64,000 bases of DNA from an uncultured Roseobacter sp. GTDB taxonomy: Bacteria; Pseudomonadota; Alphaproteobacteria; Rhodobacterales; Rhodobacteraceae. Within the stretch, counting starts at the first letter, position 1. Each line of letters begins with the position of its first letter. Shown here piece after piece: positions 50,541 through 58,853 of the stretch. The stretch covers positions 372,001-436,000 of the forward strand of contig NZ_CANKYM010000005.1 in the NCBI RefSeq assembly GCF_947488185.1, given 5' to 3'. The notes beneath the pieces were generated by a model. The model was not told where the DNA came from and did not search any database. It was given only the letters and a program-made list of their open reading frames with translations. The translations under genes were made by a program, and so were the position numbers.

Positions 50541-51893
50541 TTAGCGCCTGACAATGCGTAACCTGATGCCGTCACGTGACCGGACGGTCAGATGTGCAAC
50601 AGGCACCGGTGGCGGTGCGTTCGTCAGTTCGACCCTCAGATCGCGCAGGATGCAGGCCAGCATCATCACCCCTTCAATCATCGCGAATCCTGCCCCGGGG
50701 CAAACCCGCGTGCCCGCGCTGAAGGGCAGATAAGCGTCGCGCGCACAGCTGCGGCCATTCTCTGTCTCCCAGCGGGCCGGGTCAAAGTCATCGGGTGCCT
50801 CCCACAGGCGGTTTTGCCGGTGCAGGTGCCATTGGCTGATCACCACCTGTGCACCCGGTTTGACCGCCCGCTTGCGGAAAATCTCCGGGCGCGTAGTCTC
50901 ACGCACCATCATGGGCACAGGTGGATAGAGCCGCAGAGTTTCGCGAAAGACATCGCGGGTGATCTTCAGCTTCGACATCTGGCTGAAATCATCCAGATCG
51001 GCGGTGCACGCCTCCTCTGCGACCCGGTCCTGCCAGTCAGGGAACAACGCGAGCAGGTAGAGTGACCAGGCCAGTGCCGAGGCACTCGTCTCGTGGCCCG
51101 CCAGGAAGAAGATCGCGACCTGATCCACCATTTCATCCACATCGAACCGCGCACCGGTCTGCGGATCCGGTGTAATCATGATCTTTGTCGCCAGATCCTG
51201 TGGCGCTGTGCCTGCGTCTATCTCGGTCTGCCGCGCCTGCGTCAGCGTATGGATCAGAGCGCGTATGTGGCGCGCACTTTGTTTGGTGGATTTCCGGTAT
51301 CCGCGGGGCATCCATGCGGGCACAGGCAGAAAGGCCGCGAGGTTCAGAATGGGCTGGCTGCGCTGATAGCGGTGAAATGCTTCGAACACCTCGCGCGCGA
51401 TCTTGTGTTCAATGGGAATGGAAAAGAGCGTGCGAAAGATCACATCCGCCGCCGCGTGGCTGGTCTCGGGCTCGATATCGATTTCCTGACCTGCCAGCGC
51501 GGTGAAGCGACCCGTCGCTGCCCCTGCTGCGTCACGGATTGACGGGAAGGTATCGCGCAGGCGCCCCCCCTCGAAGGCCGGGTCGATGATGCGGCGCTGC
51601 CGCTCCCAGGTCTCACCATTGGTCAGGAACACCGAATTGCCAAGCAAGGGTCGCAGCCCGGACCCCACACGATCAGACTTCGGAAAATCCTTCGGACGTT
51701 CTTTCAAAACCGCTTGGATCAGGTCGGCGTCATTGACCATGTAACTGCGGAAAAACGGGGTGCGAAACTCGGCCATCCACGCACGGTAGAGCCTTTCAGG
51801 TTGCGCTGAGAGGATGTCGTGCCGAAAAAGCCGCATGTACTGCAAGAGGCTGACCTTATCGGCACGGCTTTGGGGTTTCGGCGGCTGTGTCAT
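50541..51893 (-). CDS. Cytochrome P450
   Basis: A 450-residue soluble P450. The heme loop FSAGTRVCPGAG carries the thiolate ligand C398. The I-helix oxygen-activation motif FFLAGHETSAS is at about residues 260-270, and the ExxR of the K helix lies in VFRETLRLYPP (about 317-327). No membrane anchor is visible, which fits bacterial class I P450s needing ferredoxin partners; none is adjacent. It overlaps the upstream hydrolase gene by ATGA, so both are made together and may act on the same substrate. Confidence 0.94.
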   Translation of the reverse strand: MTQPPKPQSRADKVSLLQYMRLFRHDILSAQPERLYRAWMAEFRTPFFRSYMVNDADLIQAVLKERPKDFPKSDRVGSGLRPLLGNSVFLTNGETWERQRRIIDPAFEGGRLRDTFPSIRDAAGAATGRFTALAGQEIDIEPETSHAAADVIFRTLFSIPIEHKIAREVFEAFHRYQRSQPILNLAAFLPVPAWMPRGYRKSTKQSARHIRALIHTLTQARQTEIDAGTAPQDLATKIMITPDPQTGARFDVDEMVDQVAIFFLAGHETSASALAWSLYLLALFPDWQDRVAEEACTADLDDFSQMSKLKITRDVFRETLRLYPPVPMMVRETTRPEIFRKRAVKPGAQVVISQWHLHRQNRLWEAPDDFDPARWETENGRSCARDAYLPFSAGTRVCPGAGFAMIEGVMMLACILRDLRVELTNAPPPVPVAHLTVRSRDGIRLRIVRR

Positions 51894-53152
51894 GGGCCGA
51901 CAGAAGTGAATTTGCTGACGCTGTGATCGATCCGTGAGGCCGATGCCGGACGGCCGGCGTAGCGATCCCGCAAGGACACTGGCCCGGCGGTGATCTGGAA
52001 GTAGTCGTAGTCCTTAGGCCGGTCAAAGGCGCAGAGATACTGGAAATGCAGTCGGAAAAACCGCCAGCGCAGGGCGCGCCAGCGCGCGGGCGAGAGGCTC
52101 TGGGTGAAGGCGGCTGAAAACACCAAGGGCCAGCGTTTTTCCGCGGTTTTTTGGCCGGAAACCGACACCGGGTCGCAAAGCGCAAAGGAGCAGCCATCGC
52201 CCGGTGCGGTGACGTCGACCCACGTGAGATCGTCCCGCGTCGAGAGGTTGCGCAGATCGCGTCGCAGGCCCTGCGCGTCCGGGAGGAACGACAGCATCGG
52301 GACCACATGCCCCAAAGACAGCAGGCCCAATGCGGGCTTTCGGACAGGCATCCGCTCTTCGCGCAGCAGGTCAGACAGCACCGTCACCGCCAGATGCGCC
52401 CCGGAGGAGTGGCCAACCACCAGCACCTCGTCCACATCGCTGTGCAATGCGGCGGCAATGACGTCGCCAAACTGCTTCAACCGAGGGCGAATAGAGGCGG
52501 GATACGCCCCCTTCAGCGCCGCGCTATGGGCAAAATCATGCATCAGGTAGTAGGCGAAAAACTTGCCGTCAGCCTCTCTGAACCAGCGCAGAAGGGAGAT
52601 GGCAGAGAGCACGCCCAACACCGCAGCGACGGTAGTGAGAACGGCGTCGCCCGTCTGTCCGTCGAATAACGTCGGCAGGATAAACCGCAGCAGGCCGTCC
52701 GCACCGCGCCAGACCAGCCAGCCCAGCAGCAAGGCGGTCACCAATTGCGCCACCAGCATCGCAACCGGGTAGAGGGCCGCAATGACCGGTCCCTTGCGCA
52801 AGCGCATCAACCGCCAGAGAGCGCCGGTGGAGATGTAAATCCACGCTGTGCGCACCAGAGACAGATAGGTCGCCGGGATGGACTGCGCGCGGCTGTCCCT
52901 GACGATATCGGACCAGACCAGCACCTCAATCTCGGCATCCGTACGCTGTCCGTCGATCTCCGCTTCGACCCGCCAGCCAAATCGGTCGCCATCCAATCCG
53001 CCTCCCATGGTCAGGCTGTAGCCCGTGATCGCCGCCTGCGCAGCGCCTTCGGTGCGGTAAAGCTCGCGGTACCGGCGGGGCGGGAATGGATCATACCCGG
53101 GAATGTAGAAGACCTTGCGGCGGTATACGCGTGTGTCAGACGTGCTGCCCAT
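51890..53152 (-). CDS. Membrane-associated alpha/beta hydrolase-like protein
   Basis: A 420-residue protein. The core has a lipase-like elbow VVGHSSGAH (Ser249), preceded by VFYIPGYDPFPPRRY near residue 15, an alternative oxyanion-type opening. Residues 122-190 hold two or three hydrophobic segments, which suggests membrane anchoring inserted before the hydrolase core. The catalytic acid and His could not be fixed from sequence alone. It is the first gene of a two-gene operon with the P450. AAGG lies seven bases before the ATG. Esterase or lipid-related activity is possible. Confidence 0.72.
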   Translation of the reverse strand: MGSTSDTRVYRRKVFYIPGYDPFPPRRYRELYRTEGAAQAAITGYSLTMGGGLDGDRFGWRVEAEIDGQRTDAEIEVLVWSDIVRDSRAQSIPATYLSLVRTAWIYISTGALWRLMRLRKGPVIAALYPVAMLVAQLVTALLLGWLVWRGADGLLRFILPTLFDGQTGDAVLTTVAAVLGVLSAISLLRWFREADGKFFAYYLMHDFAHSAALKGAYPASIRPRLKQFGDVIAAALHSDVDEVLVVGHSSGAHLAVTVLSDLLREERMPVRKPALGLLSLGHVVPMLSFLPDAQGLRRDLRNLSTRDDLTWVDVTAPGDGCSFALCDPVSVSGQKTAEKRWPLVFSAAFTQSLSPARWRALRWRFFRLHFQYLCAFDRPKDYDYFQITAGPVSLRDRYAGRPASASRIDHSVSKFTSVGP

Positions 53153-53208
53153 GACCAGACCTTATGCATCCCGGCAGCATCGCAGGGGTGATGCGCAGTC
53201 TAAGGGGA

Positions 53209-53961
53209 TCAGCCCAGCAATGCCAAGGCCGGGAATTGCTCCAGCAGCCAGTAGGAGAAAGTGGTGAAGGCGCCGGTGACCATGGCCAGCCCGACGAGGA
53301 TCAGCAGCCCGCCCATGGCGCGTTCAATGGTTTTCATGTGGCGTTTGAGCCTGTTCATGACGCCGACGGCACGGGTCATGAACATCGCGGCCAGCAGGAA
53401 CGGAATGCCCAGCCCGGCGGCATATATGCCCAGCAGCAAGGTCCCCTTGCTGACCGAGGCCTCGGAGGCGGCCAGCGACAGGATCGCGCCCAATTGCGGG
53501 CCGATGCAGGGCGTCCAGCCGAACGCAAAGGCGAGGCCCAGAACATAGGCGCCAAAGCTCGACCCGCCCTGATCCCCGGCATCGAGACGCGCTTCCTGAT
53601 CGAGGAAGGGAATGCGGAAAAGGCCGACGAAGTGCAGGCCAAAGACAATCACCACGAGGCCGGAAACTTGCGCAAAAAGCACTTGATTTTGCAGGAAAAA
53701 AGCGCCGAAGGCCGAGGCCGTGAACCCAAGGATGAGGAATACGGTGCTGAGCCCGAGCACAAAGAACAGGGCCGCAATCACCGCACGGCGGCGCGCGGCA
53801 GTCTCGCCCGACATTTCATTGATGGAGACGCCGCTCATATAGGCCAGATAGGGCGGCACGATGGGCAGCACGCAAGGGCTCAGAAAGCTGATGACGCCCG
53901 CAAAAAGAGCGACAATCATGGCCGGGAGCAGGCCCGCGTCGATGATTTCGATTCCAAACAT
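53209..53961 (-). CDS. ccdA: Cytochrome c biogenesis protein CcdA
   Basis: A 250-residue six-helix inner-membrane protein that carries electrons from cytoplasmic thioredoxin to periplasmic thiol-reducing proteins, needed for cytochrome c maturation. The two redox cysteines are in SPCVLPIVPPYL (helix 1, about residue 30) and GWTPCIGPQLGAIL (helix 4, about residue 150), each in the usual Pro-rich context. AGGGG precedes the ATG by six bases. It is divergent from tusA. Confidence 0.93.
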   Translation of the reverse strand: MFGIEIIDAGLLPAMIVALFAGVISFLSPCVLPIVPPYLAYMSGVSINEMSGETAARRRAVIAALFFVLGLSTVFLILGFTASAFGAFFLQNQVLFAQVSGLVVIVFGLHFVGLFRIPFLDQEARLDAGDQGGSSFGAYVLGLAFAFGWTPCIGPQLGAILSLAASEASVSKGTLLLGIYAAGLGIPFLLAAMFMTRAVGVMNRLKRHMKTIERAMGGLLILVGLAMVTGAFTTFSYWLLEQFPALALLG

Positions 53962-54053
53962 GTCTCACCCCTAATGGATAAGCGTTAAGAGGTCACGCAG
54001 GCAGCGGTCACAACCTTGTGGACAGACTGAAACATCACGCTTATCTGGGGGTT

Positions 54054-54284
54054 ATGAGTGACCTCAAGAATGATCTGGACGCAACCGGGCTGCTGTGCCC
54101 CCTGCCCGTGCTGAAGGCGCGCAAGCGGCTGCAGAGGCTGTCCCCCGGCGAGACATTGACCATGCGGGCGGATGACCCGGCCGCCGTGGTAGATGTGCCG
54201 CATTTTTGTGCCGAGGCGGGGCACGAACTGGTCTCAGCCATCAGCGAGGGCGCAGTGCAGGTCTACGTCATCCGCAAAGGCTGA
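54054..54284 (+). CDS. TusA-like sulfurtransferase
   Basis: A 76-residue TusA/YedF/SirA-fold sulfur carrier. The sulfur-accepting Cys is C15 in GLLCPLPVLKARKRL, the CPxP family motif. Such proteins relay persulfide sulfur to tRNA thiolation, molybdopterin synthesis or sulfur oxidation. The ATG at 54054 gives the usual short start; GGGGG lies two to six bases upstream. It is divergent from ccdA, and a shared redox/sulfur theme is possible. A terminator follows between it and the convergent rne gene. Confidence 0.9.
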   Translation: MSDLKNDLDATGLLCPLPVLKARKRLQRLSPGETLTMRADDPAAVVDVPHFCAEAGHELVSAISEGAVQVYVIRKG

Positions 54285-54294
54285 TGGACGCGAA

Positions 54295-54320
54295 AAAGGC
54301 GCGCCCGAAGACGCGCCTTT
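54295..54320. terminator. Bidirectional terminator between tusA and rne
   Basis: AAAGGCGCG (54295-54303) pairs with CGCGCCTTT (54312-54320) around an eight-base loop. On the minus strand the stem is followed by T5, so it should end the rne transcript. On the plus strand the T-run is shorter. Confidence 0.75.
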
Positions 54321-54339
54321 GATCTTGTCTGCAGGAGCC

Positions 54340-57036
54340 TCAGCCGCCCAGCGACCACCATCCCTTGCGTTTCGGCTTGGCCGGTGCCGGTTCCTCGACA
54401 GGCTCGGGGGCAGCCGCAGCAGGTTCCGGTTCAGGTGCAGCTTCCGGTTCTGGCGTTGCGGCCACCGGTTCCGGCGCAACAGGCTCGGGTGCGGGGGTCG
54501 GTTCAGGCGTCTCAGCAGCCGCCGCCTCTTCAACAGGTTCTGCAATCGCTTCCTCGGCTTTGGGCTTCTTGGCGCGGCTCGCGCGCTTGCGCTTGGGCTT
54601 CTCGGTTGGTTTTGCCTCTTCCGCCGCCGGTTCCGCAACCTCTTCGCTGATCACCGCATCCTCGGTTGCTGCGGCTTCGGCCTCGGCTTTTGCCTTGGAT
54701 GTCCGCGAGCGGCGCTTGGGCTTGGGTTTTTCCGCCGCTGCTTCCGGGGCCGCTTCCTCTGCTTCCACAGTTGCTTCGACGGTCTCTGCGGCCGTGTCAG
54801 CACCGTTTTTCACAGGCGTTTCACCATCCTGAGGCGCTGATGCCTCGTTGGCCTCACCGGTCTGACCGTTTTCACCGCCGTTTGACTTGTTCCGGCTGCG
54901 CCGACGACGACGGCGGCGACGTTTGGGCTTGCCCTCACCGTCTCCCTCCTCGCTCCGGATCGCTTCGACGCCCTGGGGGGCCGGAGCCTCCTCGGTTACC
55001 ACGTCCTCGTCCTCATCCGCATCCACCTGATCCATGATCGAGGTGTCCACGGACACCACATGCGCGGCAGACGCCGTGACGATGCGGGTCGCGGTCTTGA
55101 ACTTCTCAAGGCTGAAATCGGGGCTGACCAGCGCCGGGTCGCCTTCGATCCGGACAGACAGCCCATAACGCCCTTCGATCTGGGCGATGTGTTCGCGTTT
55201 CTGGTTCATCAGGAAGTTGGCGATACCCACGGGCGCGCGCACCAGCACCTCGCGGGAGCGCTTGCGCGTGCCCTCTTCCTCGATCTGCCGCAGGATCGAC
55301 AGCGCGAGATTGTCGTCGGACCGGATGAGACCGGTGCCGTGGCAAGCCTGACAGGGTTGTGTGGTGGCTTCGATCATGCCCGGGCGCAGACGCTGACGTG
55401 ACATTTCCATCAGGCCAAAGCCCGAGATGCGGCCCACCTGAATGCGGGCGCGGTCTGTCTTCAGCTTTTCCTTCATGCGCTTTTCGACGGCGGCGTTGTT
55501 CTTGCGCTCGTCCATGTCGATGAAGTCGATGACGATCAGCCCCGCAAGGTCGCGCAGACGCAGCTGGCGCGCCACCTCATCGGCGGCTTCCAGGTTGGTC
55601 TTGGTCGCGGTCTGCTCGATGGAGCCTTCCTTGGTCGCACGGCCGGAGTTCACGTCGATGGCCACCAGCGCCTCGGTCACACCGATCACGATATAGCCAC
55701 CCGAGGGCAGCTGCACCGTGGGATTGAACATACCCGCCAGATAGCTTTCCACCTGGTAGCGCGCAAAGAGCGGCAGGCTCTCGGTGTAGAGCTTCACGTT
55801 TTTCGCGTGGGACGGCATGATCATCTTCATGAAGTCCTTGGCAATGCGATAGCCACGCTCACCCTCGACAAACACCTCGTCGATCTCGCGGTTGTAGAGA
55901 TCGCGGATTGAGCGTTTGATCAGATCGCCCTCTTCGTAGATTTTCGCGGGCGCAATGCTCTTCAGCGTCAGCTCGCGGATCTGCTCCCACAGCCGCTGCA
56001 GGTACTCATAGTCGCGCTTGATTTCCGCCTTGGTGCGTTTCGCCCCGGCGGTGCGCACGATGAGCCCGGCGCCTTCCGGCACCTCGATCTCATTGGCGAT
56101 TTCCTTGAGCTTCTTGCGGTCGGCGGCATTGGTGATCTTGCGAGAAATCCCACCTCCACGCGCGGTGTTGGGCATCAGCACGCAATAACGACCGGCCAGC
56201 GACAGATAAGTGGTCAGTGCTGCCCCCTTGTTGCCGCGTTCCTCCTTGACGACCTGCACCAGCAGGATCTGGCGGACCTTGATGACTTCCTGGATCTTGT
56301 AGCGGCGCGGGCGCGGTTTACGCGCGGGCCGGATATCTTCCTGGTCATCGTCATCCGCCACGGACTCGATGCTGTCGTCCTTGGCCGAGGCATCGGATTG
56401 ACGCTTCGGCGCGTCATCCTCGTCGTCATCATTGTCGTCGGCGCTCTCCGCCGCAATCTCGCCGTCTGCCTCAGCGGGCGCCCCGTCCACTTCCGCGGAA
56501 ACGGCGTCTTCGGGCGTATCTTCGGGTTCCTCAACAGGCGTTTCCGGCACCCGCTCCATCGGGGACGTGCCTTCCTCGTCGTCCAGATCAATGGTCTGCA
56601 TCCCGTCGATCTGGTCGGATTCCACATCCTTGGTCGCGGTTGCGTCATCGCTGACGGCCTCAGCGGCCTTTGCCTTTGACCGGCTACGGCTGCGCGAGCG
56701 GCGTTTGGGCTTGTCGTCTTCGTCTTCCTTGGCCTTCTGCGCTTCGGCATAGGCGCGTTCTTCTTCCATCAGCGCCTGACGGTCCGCGACCGGGATCTGA
56801 TAGTAGTCTGGGTGAATTTCCGAGAACGCCAGGAACCCATGGCGGTTACCGCCATAGTCGACAAAGGCCGCCTGCAGCGACGGCTCGACCCGGGTTACTT
56901 TTGCGAGATAGATATTGCCAGCAAGCTGGCGTTTGTTTTCGGATTCAAAATCGAACTCCTCGACCTTGTTTCCGTCCACCACCACGACGCGGGTTTCCTC
57001 CGCGTGGGTGGCATCGATAAGCATTTTCTTAGCCAT
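54340..57036 (-). CDS. rne: Ribonuclease E
   Basis: An 898-residue endoribonuclease, the core of the RNA degradosome. The N-terminal S1 domain is interrupted by a roughly 145-residue acidic/Ser-Arg insertion (about residues 98-245), typical of alphaproteobacteria. The DNase-I-like catalytic domain has VAIDVNSG and VIDFIDM with their metal-binding Asp residues, and a Zn-link CQACHGTG. The C-terminal 280 residues are a Pro/Ala/Glu/Lys scaffold ending KGWWSLGG. In Caulobacter a terminal GWW motif binds PNPase, so the same is likely here. The ATG at 57036 starts the conserved MAKKMLIDAT; an ATG seven codons upstream is less conserved. Confidence 0.94.
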   Translation of the reverse strand: MAKKMLIDATHAEETRVVVVDGNKVEEFDFESENKRQLAGNIYLAKVTRVEPSLQAAFVDYGGNRHGFLAFSEIHPDYYQIPVADRQALMEEERAYAEAQKAKEDEDDKPKRRSRSRSRSKAKAAEAVSDDATATKDVESDQIDGMQTIDLDDEEGTSPMERVPETPVEEPEDTPEDAVSAEVDGAPAEADGEIAAESADDNDDDEDDAPKRQSDASAKDDSIESVADDDDQEDIRPARKPRPRRYKIQEVIKVRQILLVQVVKEERGNKGAALTTYLSLAGRYCVLMPNTARGGGISRKITNAADRKKLKEIANEIEVPEGAGLIVRTAGAKRTKAEIKRDYEYLQRLWEQIRELTLKSIAPAKIYEEGDLIKRSIRDLYNREIDEVFVEGERGYRIAKDFMKMIMPSHAKNVKLYTESLPLFARYQVESYLAGMFNPTVQLPSGGYIVIGVTEALVAIDVNSGRATKEGSIEQTATKTNLEAADEVARQLRLRDLAGLIVIDFIDMDERKNNAAVEKRMKEKLKTDRARIQVGRISGFGLMEMSRQRLRPGMIEATTQPCQACHGTGLIRSDDNLALSILRQIEEEGTRKRSREVLVRAPVGIANFLMNQKREHIAQIEGRYGLSVRIEGDPALVSPDFSLEKFKTATRIVTASAAHVVSVDTSIMDQVDADEDEDVVTEEAPAPQGVEAIRSEEGDGEGKPKRRRRRRRRSRNKSNGGENGQTGEANEASAPQDGETPVKNGADTAAETVEATVEAEEAAPEAAAEKPKPKRRSRTSKAKAEAEAAATEDAVISEEVAEPAAEEAKPTEKPKRKRASRAKKPKAEEAIAEPVEEAAAAETPEPTPAPEPVAPEPVAATPEPEAAPEPEPAAAAPEPVEEPAPAKPKRKGWWSLGG

Positions 57037-57515
57037 ATTTCCAAATTGCACAGCCATGACCGCGCCAACCCAGGCGGATCAGCGAGATATGGGATGTGTC
57101 TTGTCAGGGCGATCAGGGACGCGTGCAGGGCCTGACCCGGTGGGGCCAAGGCGGTTCTGCTCAATGCATCGGCGCGCGTCATCGCGTTTCTTCTCCGACA
57201 CGGGCACGACGAAGCGGCCTCGTATCCATTATATACTGCGTGTTTGGGGCCCTCTGGCCTTGACCACGTCAGCGGTTCGTTGGCCGTTTCCGGCCCAATC
57301 GGTCTGCAACGGAGGTGCGATACGTCCCACACAGGCGTCCATTGCAGCGAATCTCATCCAAAGGTTGCACGCGGTATCGCGGCGCACCTTCGTCACTCTA
57401 GATAATGCGACTGTACGATAAAACACAATGGGCAATCTACAGGCCGGACCGCAAAACGAACCTAGCCTGCAGATTCTACGCAATTTTTCGCGAGATCAGC
57501 GGAAAACGGCAGCCC
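57037..57515 (-). promoter_or_regulatory. rne: Long rne leader and promoter region
   Basis: About 480 bp without a convincing gene. On the minus strand a perfect TATAAT (57228-57233), extended as TATATAATGG, could be the rne -10, giving a leader of about 185 bases; no good -35 was found. Long rne leaders in other bacteria mediate autoregulation by RNase E, so a structured RNA is likely but was not folded here. The remaining part nearer the two-component genes shows nothing recognisable. Confidence 0.45.
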
Positions 57516-58850
57516 TCAAAGATAGTCGGACCGCTGCAACCCGTATTTGGCCATTTTCTCGTTTAACGTGCGGCGTGGCAGGCATAATTCCTCCATCACG
57601 CTGGCGATAGAGCCGCGGTGGCGGCGCATGGTATTGTCGATCAGCATCCGCTCGAAGGCTTCCACGTATTCCTTCAATGGTTTGCCTTCGGTGGTCATCA
57701 CCGGCTGCATGTCCTCGTGGTCGTTCATCAGCAGCGATGCAATCGTGCCCGAACCGCGCCGCGATTGCAGCACCGCGCGTTCGGCCACGTTGATCAGCTG
57801 GCGCACGTTGCCCGGCCACGGCGCCTGCAGCAGTTGCGCAGCCTCCTGTGCCGAGACCTGCGGCGCATCACAGCCATATTCGTCCGAAAACTGCTCAGAA
57901 AGCCGCGTGAACAGTGTCAGAATATCCTCACCACGCTGCCTGAGCGGCGGTACGGTGATGCGCAAAGCCGCAAGGCGGTAAAAGAGATCGGCCCGCAAGG
58001 CATCCTCGGACGTACGGCCCGCCTCCTGCAGGTTGGAGATGGCTACAATCCGGGTTTCCGCCGGGGCCCCCTGCTCGTTGATCACGCTCAGCAGCCGCGC
58101 CTGCAGCGTCTCGGTCAGGGCTTCGATGTCTTCCAGCACCAGCGTACCGCCCCGCGCTTCTTCAATCGCGGGCAGCTGCGCGTCTTCGGGGTTCATGGGG
58201 CCGAAGAGCCGCTTGCTCAACGCTTCTTCTTCGTAGGCACCACAGCTCACCAGCACGAATTTCTTGCCTGCACGGCTGCCCACCGCATGCAAAGCATGGG
58301 CCACCAGCGTCTTGCCGGTCCCGGTTTCGCCGTCGATCAGCACATGACCATCGGCCTGCCCCAGATCGAGAATATCCTCACGCAGCCGCTCCATGACCGG
58401 GCTCTGCCCGATCAATTTTTTCATCAGCTGGCCACCATCCGACAGTTCACGCCGCAAGGCGCGGTTGTCCATGACCAGACGCCGCGCGCCAGTGGCCTTC
58501 TTGGCCAGCTCGTTCATCCGGTCGGGGTTGAACGGCTTTTCGAGGAAATCAAACGCACCGACCCGCATCGCCTCCACCGCCATCGGCACATCGCCGTGAC
58601 CGGTGATCATGATCACCGGCAAGGCGCTGTCATTGCCCATCAGCTTTTTCAGGAACTGCATCCCGTCCATGCCGGGCATCTTGATGTCGGAAATCACGAT
58701 CCCGGGGTAATCCGGGCCCAGAACCTTGAGCGCATCCTCGGCGCTGCCAAAGGTTTCGGTATCGTATCCGGACAACGCCAGCCATTGGCTGATCGACTGC
58801 CGCATGTCCTGTTCATCATCCACAATTGCGATTTTCATGGCTTGTGTCAT
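57516..58850 (-). CDS. DctD-like response regulator lacking the GAFTGA loop
   Basis: A 444-residue NtrC/DctD-family protein. The receiver domain (1-120) has phospho-acceptor D55 in VISDIKMPGMDG and K105. The AAA+ domain has Walker A GETGTGKT (174-181). The C-terminal Fis-type helix-turn-helix ends RRTLNEKMAKYGL. The sigma54-contact loop GAFTGA is missing: LFG (215-217) is followed by only about 16 residues before GGTLVLED (234-241), and the Walker B acids are E240-D241 instead of D-E. It may regulate a sigma70 promoter, as R. capsulatus NtrC does. GGAG precedes the ATG by six bases; the kinase gene lies three bases upstream. Confidence 0.88.
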   Translation of the reverse strand: MTQAMKIAIVDDEQDMRQSISQWLALSGYDTETFGSAEDALKVLGPDYPGIVISDIKMPGMDGMQFLKKLMGNDSALPVIMITGHGDVPMAVEAMRVGAFDFLEKPFNPDRMNELAKKATGARRLVMDNRALRRELSDGGQLMKKLIGQSPVMERLREDILDLGQADGHVLIDGETGTGKTLVAHALHAVGSRAGKKFVLVSCGAYEEEALSKRLFGPMNPEDAQLPAIEEARGGTLVLEDIEALTETLQARLLSVINEQGAPAETRIVAISNLQEAGRTSEDALRADLFYRLAALRITVPPLRQRGEDILTLFTRLSEQFSDEYGCDAPQVSAQEAAQLLQAPWPGNVRQLINVAERAVLQSRRGSGTIASLLMNDHEDMQPVMTTEGKPLKEYVEAFERMLIDNTMRRHRGSIASVMEELCLPRRTLNEKMAKYGLQRSDYL

Positions 58851-58853
58851 GGC

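Noticed and set aside
54360..54900. Repetitive plus-strand sequence opposite the rne 3' end as a repeat array or surface-protein gene
   Set aside because: The periodicity comes from Pro/Ala/Glu codons of the RNase E scaffold read in antisense.
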